Assembly (NCBI RefSeq): GCF_024599795.1
Contig: NZ_CP102246.1
Span: forward strand, 62,001-126,000
DNA length: 64,000 bases
Reading direction: 5' to 3'
Source of the DNA: Enterobacter cloacae complex sp. R_G8
GTDB taxonomy: Bacteria; Pseudomonadota; Gammaproteobacteria; Enterobacterales; Enterobacteriaceae
Made by a program: the position numbers and the translations under genes. The notes beneath the pieces are model-generated. The model saw only the letters and a list, made by a program, of their open reading frames with translations. It did not search any database and was not told where the DNA came from. Every line of letters begins with the position of its first letter. The stretch's first letter is position 1. Positions 30,289 to 37,452 of the stretch are shown in pieces.

Positions 30289-32860
30289 CGTCACGTCCCC
30301 GTGTTCCTTTTGCTTCCTGCCAGACGAAATCGCCCTTATCGCAGGAGATGTCCCCAAGCCACAGCGCGCCGCGGTTGGACGCGATATCCAGACGCACCTC
30401 ACAGACGCTGTCATCCGGTGTGGCAATGCTGAGCACCGGATTGTTCTTGTCCACGTCAATCACGAAGCGACCGTCATTTTCGGTGCGGGTCAGCCCGACG
30501 TGGTTTTTGATTTGCGTGGCGCTCACCGGATTACCGTTGGCATCCACAAGGCGGCCAAACAGGGTGACGATTTTTTTCACCTGCGGCTTCATCACCACCG
30601 TGTTCCCCGGGTAAACCGTGATATGACGACGGGCATTTGCGCCAATGTCATAGCTTTCGGTACCGGTTTCACTGTTCATCACCTCCAGGTCATAGGCCTG
30701 ATAGGCCGGCAACGACAGCCAGGTTTTATCGCCCTTGATGCGCTCCGTGCGGCCGTTGAGCTTCAGCGTGAGCGACTCGTCGGATTTAAGCCCGGTACTG
30801 ACGATCACCCCTGCGCTATGGGTGCCTTTACCCGCCGCAACCGCCTCCTTCGACCAGCCCACGCTGCCGTCGCTGGTCAGCGTGGAGTTCCAGCCTTTGC
30901 TGGTGCCGCTCTGCACGCTCAGAATGTTGCTGTTCCACGGCGTGTCGAAGCTCACGCTGCCCCCGCCGCTCACGGTGCGATCCTGGTTGCTGCTGAAGGC
31001 ACGTGAAACGTTGGCGGTAACCGACTTCAGGTAATCCCCTTCGAACTGGCGGCTGGCGCTGACGTTAAGCGCCGTACCGGTATCGCGGTTATGAGAAACG
31101 CCCACGGAGACGGTGTTACCCAGCGGGATGGAGAAATCGAGCATCACGTAGCGGTCTTTCTCTTCGTAGTAGCCTTCGTATTTATTGCGCGACATCCCCA
31201 CCCTCAGGCGCGCCGTACCGTAACGACCGGCGTACAGCCCCTGGGAGTAGTCAATCTGGTAGCGTTTGTAGCGATATACGTCATCTGTCTGCCGCATCAG
31301 GCTCAGGTTCCCGGCAGACGGCAGGCCAAACGACGGCAGACTGAACGACGCCCCCCACGTATTACCTTTGTTTTCATAGATATCGAGGAACTTACCGCTG
31401 GAGAGCTGCTCGTGGGAGTACCAGACCGAACCGATATTCCACGGCAGGCTGACGTTGGCCCCGTAGTTGGCGCGGTACGTTCCGTCGGAGGCGGCCATCG
31501 TCTGGGTATTCACCGAGAAATAGCCGGTCAGGTTCAGGGAGGCCCACAGTTCGCTGACCACGTGTTCGCGCATCATATAGCCGGACGCGTTCCAGTCGAC
31601 CAACCCGCTGCGCTTGCTGAAGGAGGCGCCGACCAGCGACATGGTGTCTTTATGTTTGGTGTCGTAATCGTAGTAGTAGCTGTTGTCCTGCTCGTTTTTC
31701 CGTTTGGCGTACTTCTTGTAGTTGACGACGGATTTGTCGCGGCTATAGATCCCGCCCCACGTCTGCCAGCGCAGCGATTCCGACACGTTGTTGGTGAAAG
31801 GTTTGTTCACCGTGTACATACTGCGCGACACGGTGCGGCTGCCGCTGACCACCTCGACTTCCACGCTGTAGATCCCGTAGGGCAGCGCGCTGGTGTCGAT
31901 TTCGTGGTTGCCCACGTCAAAGCGCTGAATACCAATAAGCTGGCCGTCACGACGAATGCGGGCTTCTCCGGCGGTCGGGAAATAGACCACGATCGGCGTC
32001 AGGGAGAGGGTATTGTCCCGCTTACGCGAGTTGGCCTGGTTCCCCACGGAGACGCCGTACACTTCCCCGCCGGAGATACCGCTGACGCTGGCCAGAGACT
32101 GCATCGCCCAGCCGTTCAACATCCCGGCGGCGTAGCGCATGCCCTGATAGTCACGTTCCCACATCACCGCGTTCATCTGGGTGTCGCTGCTGTTTTCGTT
32201 GACGTAGCCCGAGCCATCGACCAGCAGGTGATCGACCCCCATCGAGATCCAGCTTTTGGCATTGAGATAGCCGGAGGACCAGCTATCGCCGTAGCCGCTC
32301 TCGGTGTGATACGCACCGAGGTTATAAGAGAGCGTGCCGCTCAGGTCGTCCGATTCAGGGGCGTCGATATCCACTTCACGCGGACGAATATTCACCCCGT
32401 AATCGCGCTGAGAGAGGTTCAGCAACAGACGCATCTTTTTCTGATCCAGCTCGAACGCCGACCCGGCGCTCACCGGAATACGCATGTGGTCGTCAAACTG
32501 CTTGCCATTAATGCTTTGCAGTAACGTCCGCATCTCTTTCGACAGACGGATACCGTTGTCTGACTCCTGGACCTGGACATCGCGCAGCCCGAGCTGTCGG
32601 TCTTCTGCGTAGATCGTCACGTCGCCAATACGGACATATTCGCTCACATCACTTGCGCTGCCGCCCTTTTGCGTTGCATTCGGGCGGGTATTGACCAAAT
32701 AAACGGGGATTTTGATCCCCTGCTCCAGCAGGGCAAAGAGTGAGTCGGGAAAACGGTAATTAGCGATAACCACGGAGCTGGAGGCAGCATGCGCATACGC
32801 GGGCAAAAGGCCGGATGTGCACGCCATCATCACCGGCAACACTAATTTATTTTTCACCAT
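30266..32860 (-). CDS. ecpC: Common pilus outer membrane usher EcpC
   Basis: An 864-residue protein with a signal peptide ending AHA (about residue 25). It belongs to the alpha-type (CS1/Ecp) usher class rather than the FimD class: SSSVVIANYRFPDSLFALLE, VPVYLVNTRPN-like IPVYLVNTRPNATQKG, many Gly-Tyr-Ser beta strands through the pore, and a C-terminal carboxypeptidase-regulatory-like domain (VTLFGRLVDANGNPV, NDGRFVIDVDKNNPV). It forms the export pore for EcpA and EcpD. It starts 6 bp after ecpB and overlaps ecpD. Confidence 0.85.
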   Translation of the reverse strand: MVKNKLVLPVMMACTSGLLPAYAHAASSSVVIANYRFPDSLFALLEQGIKIPVYLVNTRPNATQKGGSASDVSEYVRIGDVTIYAEDRQLGLRDVQVQESDNGIRLSKEMRTLLQSINGKQFDDHMRIPVSAGSAFELDQKKMRLLLNLSQRDYGVNIRPREVDIDAPESDDLSGTLSYNLGAYHTESGYGDSWSSGYLNAKSWISMGVDHLLVDGSGYVNENSSDTQMNAVMWERDYQGMRYAAGMLNGWAMQSLASVSGISGGEVYGVSVGNQANSRKRDNTLSLTPIVVYFPTAGEARIRRDGQLIGIQRFDVGNHEIDTSALPYGIYSVEVEVVSGSRTVSRSMYTVNKPFTNNVSESLRWQTWGGIYSRDKSVVNYKKYAKRKNEQDNSYYYDYDTKHKDTMSLVGASFSKRSGLVDWNASGYMMREHVVSELWASLNLTGYFSVNTQTMAASDGTYRANYGANVSLPWNIGSVWYSHEQLSSGKFLDIYENKGNTWGASFSLPSFGLPSAGNLSLMRQTDDVYRYKRYQIDYSQGLYAGRYGTARLRVGMSRNKYEGYYEEKDRYVMLDFSIPLGNTVSVGVSHNRDTGTALNVSASRQFEGDYLKSVTANVSRAFSSNQDRTVSGGGSVSFDTPWNSNILSVQSGTSKGWNSTLTSDGSVGWSKEAVAAGKGTHSAGVIVSTGLKSDESLTLKLNGRTERIKGDKTWLSLPAYQAYDLEVMNSETGTESYDIGANARRHITVYPGNTVVMKPQVKKIVTLFGRLVDANGNPVSATQIKNHVGLTRTENDGRFVIDVDKNNPVLSIATPDDSVCEVRLDIASNRGALWLGDISCDKGDFVWQEAKGTRGRDDEKDIRS

Positions 32861-32866
32861 GCATCC

Positions 32867-33544
32867 TTACTTAACAGGAATGAACTGTTTCAGGTCCCAA
32901 ATTCCGAGATGAAAATGGTTGTCCGTAACGTTGATGTCGTCGATCGCGCGGGAGGTCCCCGGCATCAGGTAAAAGTTTTTGACGCACGGTGTGGTCGGCG
33001 ATTCCGGGTTGGGCTTCAGGCATGTCCCGCTCGCGTTAACGCGAAACGCGGTATTGCCCTTATTGGTGATCTTTCCAGCCACGTAGACAAAATCGACGTT
33101 CTTCTTCCGGGGCTGTACCACCAGAATGGTGCTCACCACCGCGCGGGTCATCCCTTTGCCATTCTTTTGCGAGCCGTTATCAAGATCTTCGCTGACCCCT
33201 TCATCAATGAAGGTAATGCGGTAGTAGCGCTCCCGGTCGTCGGCCTTACCGTGATAGTAAAATTTGACGATATTGCTGGTCCCGGCGGGCATGACCATGC
33301 GCGTAGGTGTCAGCAGCAGCTCGTCGATTTTCTCCGGATTAATCACCACGCCTTCATCCATCGGGCTGCTGATACGCTGGGCGCTGATGGAAATAATGCG
33401 CACGCTATCCGCTTCGTTTTTTAATTCCTTGGCGATGGAATCCGCATTGGCAGGAATAATGGTGGTGACTTTGCCAACATTAATCGCCAGCGCGGAGGAG
33501 GAGATAAATAATAAAGAGAAGAAGATGGGTTTAAGGCTAAACAT
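32867..33544 (-). CDS. ecpB: Common pilus chaperone EcpB
   Basis: A 225-residue protein with a signal peptide ending ALA (about residue 20). It has the alpha-family chaperone pattern: INVGKVTTIIPANADSI, GVVINPEKIDELLLTPTRMV, VKFYYHGKADDRERYYRITF, TILVVQPRKKNVDF, and GTCLKPNPES with paired Cys. The repeated ERYYR motif is shared with EcpE. It binds EcpA in the periplasm. It is separated from ecpA by a hairpin, which should lower its expression relative to pilin. Confidence 0.83.
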   Translation of the reverse strand: MFSLKPIFFSLLFISSSALAINVGKVTTIIPANADSIAKELKNEADSVRIISISAQRISSPMDEGVVINPEKIDELLLTPTRMVMPAGTSNIVKFYYHGKADDRERYYRITFIDEGVSEDLDNGSQKNGKGMTRAVVSTILVVQPRKKNVDFVYVAGKITNKGNTAFRVNASGTCLKPNPESPTTPCVKNFYLMPGTSRAIDDINVTDNHFHLGIWDLKQFIPVK

Positions 33545-33557
33545 GATATTTCCCTAA

Positions 33558-33577
33558 ACAGGGGCTTACGCCCCTGT
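33558..33577 (-). terminator. Hairpin between ecpA and ecpB
   Basis: ACAGGGGC (33558-33565) and GCCCCTGT (33570-33577) form a perfect 8-bp stem with a 4-nt loop just after the ecpA stop. On the minus strand only TT follows, so it probably acts as a 3' stabiliser of pilin mRNA or a partial terminator. Confidence 0.7.
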
Positions 33578-33589
33578 AACTGTCAGCTC

Positions 33590-34213
33590 TTAGCTCCAGG
33601 TTGCGCGGAACGCAACGGACACAGTACCTTCCCACAGGCTGTTGGTCAGGTCTTTGAACTCTTTCGCTGCACCGGTGCTGTCCTGTGCAGAATCGACGTA
33701 GAACACAAATTTGTCCTGGCCGGTCACTTCGGTATTCGCCGTCGCGCCTGCGCTGGTAGTCAGGTTCCACAGGCCAGAAGAGACGCCGGTGTTGTTTGAA
33801 GAGTCAACCAGGGTAGTCCATGCCGTTGATTTCGCACCCACTGTGCCACCGATGGAGCCCAGATCGGTCCCGCCAAAACGCGCGCCTACTTTCAGTTTGG
33901 TTGCTTCGCCGCCAACGCTGAACAGGGTGTTGTCAGAGTCATCAACGATTGCTTCCAGTTTGAAGTTGGTAGCAGAAGCGTGGTCACCACGAATAGCCAC
34001 ATCAAACAGACCGGTGTCGGTGTTAAACGCTTTGGTGCTTGCGCTATAAACGAAGTTCAGTGCACGCGTTGGCGTGACAACCAGATCGGAATCGCTGTCT
34101 TTCGTTGCAGAAGCCTGCCAGGTTGCAGAAGCGGTAGTTTCCGCTGCATTAACAGCGCTCAGGGCAGAAAGAGACAGCAGTGAGCCCAGAACGATAGCGT
34201 TCAGTTTATTCAT
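33590..34213 (-). CDS. ecpA: Common pilus major subunit EcpA (MatB)
   Basis: A 207-residue protein with a signal peptide ending VNA (about residue 23). The mature part matches EcpA: ATWQASATKDSDSDLVVTPT, ALNFVYSASTKAFNTDTGLFDVAI, DKFVFYVDSAQD, and an ending WEGTVSVAFRATWS. No Cys pair, as in EcpA. It forms the rod of the common pilus involved in early biofilm and epithelial adherence. It is the first gene of the operon, with its own promoter; ecpR is not found next to it. Confidence 0.85.
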   Translation of the reverse strand: MNKLNAIVLGSLLSLSALSAVNAAETTASATWQASATKDSDSDLVVTPTRALNFVYSASTKAFNTDTGLFDVAIRGDHASATNFKLEAIVDDSDNTLFSVGGEATKLKVGARFGGTDLGSIGGTVGAKSTAWTTLVDSSNNTGVSSGLWNLTTSAGATANTEVTGQDKFVFYVDSAQDSTGAAKEFKDLTNSLWEGTVSVAFRATWS

Positions 34214-34246
34214 TTATTTAGTCCTTCAAAAAAGAATCCAGATGTT

Positions 34247-34306
34247 TAAAAAAGGGAAGCCCCTTTTTCGGGGCGAAGTATAGTCACCCCAAAAATAACG
34301 AGGCAA
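34247..34306 (-). promoter_or_regulatory. Predicted ecpA promoter with leader hairpin
   Basis: On the minus strand TTGCCT (complement of 34301-34306) and TATACT (complement of 34277-34282) are 18 bp apart, a fair sigma-70 promoter. The transcript would begin with a GCCCC/GGGGC stem (34259-34263, 34270-34274) followed a few bases later by six T, a weak leader terminator about 60 bp before ecpA. The rest of 34214-34442 is AT-rich. Confidence 0.5.
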
Positions 34307-34442
34307 TACAGAAAATTTCATCCCCTTCACAGGAAAGGATGAAAAATAACAGAATGCTTTTGCATCTTGTTGTTACATAATGAATAAAATTGAGATTTTT
34401 AGACTAATAGACAAACATCTATTCTTGATGTTCTGCAGAATA

Positions 34443-34928
34443 TCAGGATGTCGGCACGGCTACGCACATCATTATTGGCAAAACCAGCCCTTTAATTAGC
34501 CATGCATGACTCTTGAGCCGGGTGACATAAAAGAAGTCGATACTGTCCAGCAGCAGCTCATTAACTACGCCGTCCGGTGCAACATCATCATCAGATTTGT
34601 GCACTTTTTTTCCTTTAATATAGTAAATATCACTGCCAGCAACTTTCTCTACATTCAGGACATAGTTGCGGTCAATCAAATAACGTTTGTCTCCGCGAAT
34701 AAATACGCCTTTATGGATCACGGTGACAATGTCGCTACTGTTAAACAGAAATAGCGTCGTTAACGACAGACCTGTCGACTCACCCGTTGAATAGGTTTTC
34801 CTGGAAACCGTGTCAGACTGACAACCAAATCCCTCTTCCTGGGTTCTTTGCGGATAAAACAGGACAATGGCGATAACAGAAATCAGCAGTACCACGCCCA
34901 AAAATAGACTCAGGTTTCTCTTCGACAT
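34443..34928 (-). CDS. FidL-like membrane-anchored protein, second copy
   Basis: A 161-residue protein with one N-terminal membrane segment (about residues 6-24) and a periplasmic domain. As in the first FidL-like protein, a Cys follows the membrane segment (C36) and another lies close to the end (C155). Sequence identity to the first copy is low by eye, but topology, length and gene pairing agree. It starts 4 bp after its winged-helix partner. It lies between the ecp operon and the second type 1-like operon. Confidence 0.6.
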   Translation of the reverse strand: MSKRNLSLFLGVVLLISVIAIVLFYPQRTQEEGFGCQSDTVSRKTYSTGESTGLSLTTLFLFNSSDIVTVIHKGVFIRGDKRYLIDRNYVLNVEKVAGSDIYYIKGKKVHKSDDDVAPDGVVNELLLDSIDFFYVTRLKSHAWLIKGLVLPIMMCVAVPTS

Positions 34929-34932
34929 GATC

Positions 34933-35733
34933 TTAACTCCCTGTCAGGCTTCTGTAAGAGATGCAATTTTTATAGCTATCGCCACTATCCTGCAGATAAC
35001 AGACAGCCAGGAAATCATTTTCCAGCTGTGACTTTTTGAATTTTGAATAATACATATCCGCGGCCTGATGCTCGCAGTCTATTTGTTGACGAGCGATAGC
35101 CTGTTTGGCCCGGCTAAACCAGGTCTGTTGCGGCTGATACATGTTCTTGTCGATAAGATAAACCGTACAGCGATCAATTTTGCCCAGCAGATGAATATCG
35201 GACTCTTTCGCGCGTTCGGTCATGCGCATATTTTGATAGAACAGCAGCGCAGCGATGCCCATTATCGCCACCAGCGCCATGACACACAGCGTGGTAAAGC
35301 CGCTGTCCCGACGACGCAGGCGTTCTGGCGGGTCTCGCTGCTGCGTTACAATATCCGCGACTTCCGCCACCATTTTTTCCGGGGCAGAAACGGGCGGCCT
35401 GACGGTGTGATGTTCAATATGCGCAGCCAGACTAAAACCTTTACCGCGAATGGTCTTAATCAGCAGCGGGTCACGTCCTAAACTACGAAAAGCTTTTCTG
35501 ATTTCACTTATGGCAACATTAAGACTGACCGAGGAGCCGGAAAAACCGCGGTCTTCCCAGACTTTCTTAATCAGGTCGTCCCTGTCGAGGGTTTTACCAT
35601 TATTAATGATGAGTTCATATAACAAACGTGCCGCCTGATTTGATAACTTAATGGAAGATTCCTCTTCTCCATTTATCATGATCACACCAGAGTCCACTTC
35701 GTAAAGCATTGCGAGATCAATAAGATACTTCAT
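34933..35733 (-). CDS. MarT/CadC-like membrane-bound winged-helix regulator, second copy
   Basis: A 266-residue protein. Residues 1-105 form the winged helix (LLYELIINNGKTLDRDDLIKKVW, SGSSVSLNVAISEIRKAF, LIKTIRGKGFSL); one membrane segment lies at about 146-167; the periplasmic part has three Cys. It sits divergent from the pilin gene at 36108 and upstream of ecpA, so it could control either fimbrial operon or both. The upstream region 35734-36107 is strongly AT-rich. Confidence 0.8.
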   Translation of the reverse strand: MKYLIDLAMLYEVDSGVIMINGEEESSIKLSNQAARLLYELIINNGKTLDRDDLIKKVWEDRGFSGSSVSLNVAISEIRKAFRSLGRDPLLIKTIRGKGFSLAAHIEHHTVRPPVSAPEKMVAEVADIVTQQRDPPERLRRRDSGFTTLCVMALVAIMGIAALLFYQNMRMTERAKESDIHLLGKIDRCTVYLIDKNMYQPQQTWFSRAKQAIARQQIDCEHQAADMYYSKFKKSQLENDFLAVCYLQDSGDSYKNCISYRSLTGS

Positions 35734-36107
35734 ATGATTATTACACCACTGTTATAAACGACTGTATTTCCCTCGCAATAATATGTCTAAAGAGGGTGTG
35801 GTCAAGTCATCAAATATTATTTGAGCACGGCGTATAGAAAACTTCATAAATTTACAATTATTAATTCATTAATTAAGACCTTCGAATGAAGGCGTTTGGG
35901 TTATGATCCTTAAAAAAACATTATAGCAAGATTATAATCTCATTATTATTGATTAATCGGAATAATGTTTTGTTATGTATCTTTTTGATGCAACATAATA
36001 TCGTCAAGGCTCGTACTCAGGTCGCTATGCGCGTTAGCCAGTCACAGTGTGTTGCGCAGCCGGGAAACATTCTTTTTTATATAAAACAAAATATTATGGA
36101 GTTTATC
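35734..36107. promoter_or_regulatory. AT-rich divergent regulatory region
   Basis: This 374-bp stretch between the divergent regulator and pilin genes has no convincing gene. It is very AT-rich (repeated ATTAAT and TTATAA runs), typical of H-NS-bound fimbrial promoters. I saw no flanking inverted repeats for a phase switch. Confidence 0.45.
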
Positions 36108-36692
36108 ATGTTCAAAACGATCATGACCGTATCTGTGCTTGGCGCAGCCATTGCTTCTGCTCAGGCTATTGCTGCAGATAACTCAGCGGGTGGCGTCATT
36201 AACTTTACCGGTGCTATTACCGATACCACCTGTACCATTAATGGTGGAAAAAGTGCCGATATGACCGTCGCGCTTTCCCCCATTTCGGTTAAGGATGCCG
36301 GGACCACGGTTGGCCTGATTACGAAAAATAAAAAATCCATTTCGTTAACCTTCTCAGGTTGTACGCCAGCAGCAGGCACGACCGGTACGCCGCTGAAAGT
36401 GTATTTCTCCAGCGCTGATAATATTTCTACCGACGGTAAATACCTGCTGAATAACAGCGTCAATGAAAACGATGCCAGCGTGGCGCGTAATGTTGGTTTC
36501 GCCTTAGTTGAGCCAGGTAAATCAACGCCGGTTACGCTGAACCAGGCTTACACCACCAGCATTATGGGTACCGCAACGGCGCCAGATTCTGAAACGCTGA
36601 CGCTGGACGTTTATTACTATAAAACCAACGCCGCTGCCGCAACGGTCGGTGCGTTGAGCTCAAACGTGACGTACACCATCTCCTACCTGTAA
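36108..36692 (+). CDS. Type 1-like fimbrial major subunit of the second operon
   Basis: The protein is 194 residues from the ATG at 36108, with GGAG 6 bp upstream; the longer frame from 35949 has no ribosome site and adds a non-signal stretch. A signal peptide ends AIAA (about residue 22). FimA-type features: GGVINFTGAITDTTCTINGG with the first Cys, LTFSGCTPA with the second, and an ending NVTYTISYL with penultimate Tyr. It is only loosely similar to the pilin at 8151, so the two operons are not a recent duplication. Confidence 0.9.
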   Translation: MFKTIMTVSVLGAAIASAQAIAADNSAGGVINFTGAITDTTCTINGGKSADMTVALSPISVKDAGTTVGLITKNKKSISLTFSGCTPAAGTTGTPLKVYFSSADNISTDGKYLLNNSVNENDASVARNVGFALVEPGKSTPVTLNQAYTTSIMGTATAPDSETLTLDVYYYKTNAAAATVGALSSNVTYTISYL

Positions 36693-36703
36693 TTTCTGTT
36701 AAT

Positions 36704-36732
36704 CAGGCTTCGTTCCTGCGAAGCCTGTTTTT
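36704..36732 (+). terminator. Attenuator-type terminator after the second pilin gene
   Basis: CAGGCTTCG (36704-36712) and CGAAGCCTG (36719-36727) form a 9-bp stem with a 6-nt loop followed by five T, only 12 bp before the chaperone start. Partial termination here would raise pilin mRNA over the rest of the operon. Confidence 0.8.
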
Positions 36733-36744
36733 AAGGTTACCATT

Positions 36745-37437
36745 ATGCGTAAGATTATTATGCTGGCATCTCTGCTGCTCAGCGCGGGCAACGCATGGGC
36801 CAATATTGTGATTAATGGCACGCGTGTTCTTTACCCTGAGAATAACAAAGAGGTAATTGTTCAGTTAATCAATACGGGTGATGCTCCTGCACTGGTGCAA
36901 TCCTGGATTGATGACGGCGATATTAATTCCACACCGGAAACGGCAAACGTTCCTTTTCTGTTATCGCCACCGGTGGTGAAGGTCAGCGAACATAATGGTC
37001 AGCAACTGCGGATAAAAAAGCTGCCTGCGAATTTGCCGGGCGATCGTGAATCGGTCTTTTTCCTGAACGTGCTCGATATTCCCCCGAAGCCGGAAAATAT
37101 ACAAAACCAGAATACCGTTCAGCTGGCGATTAAATCGCGCATCAAAATGTTTTATCGCCCGGCCTCGTTAACCGGCACGCTGGATAACGCGACGGAAAAA
37201 CTGACCCTGATTGCCAGCGGTAACGCGTTCCGCATTGTTAATGACAGCCCTTTCCATATTACGGTCGCCAATATTTCCCAGGGCAAAACCAAATTGCTGC
37301 AGGAATCACCGATGGTATCGCCCTTTGGTCAACTCACCGTCGCAACCAAAAACGCGGTGAAACGCGGCCAAACCTACCAGCTGATGTATGTGGATGATTT
37401 GGGTGCGTACAAAACCCGCACGCTCACCAGCCAGTGA
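36745..37437 (+). CDS. Periplasmic fimbrial chaperone, second operon
   Basis: A 230-residue PapD-type chaperone with a signal peptide ending AWA (about residue 19). Motifs: IVINGTRVLYPENNKEVIVQL, FLLSPPVVKVSEHNGQQLRI, DRESVFFLNVLDIPPKP, AIKSRIKMFYRPASL and a second domain with FRIVNDSPFHITVANI. It delivers subunits to the usher that follows after 15 bp. Confidence 0.92.
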   Translation: MRKIIMLASLLLSAGNAWANIVINGTRVLYPENNKEVIVQLINTGDAPALVQSWIDDGDINSTPETANVPFLLSPPVVKVSEHNGQQLRIKKLPANLPGDRESVFFLNVLDIPPKPENIQNQNTVQLAIKSRIKMFYRPASLTGTLDNATEKLTLIASGNAFRIVNDSPFHITVANISQGKTKLLQESPMVSPFGQLTVATKNAVKRGQTYQLMYVDDLGAYKTRTLTSQ

Positions 37438-37452
37438 CCGGAAAGACTCACC

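Noticed and set aside
31091..32524. 477-codon plus-strand open frame opposite ecpC
   Set aside because: Full antisense overlap with a confident usher gene and no recognisable domain; His/Val/Gly-rich composition typical of a shadow frame.
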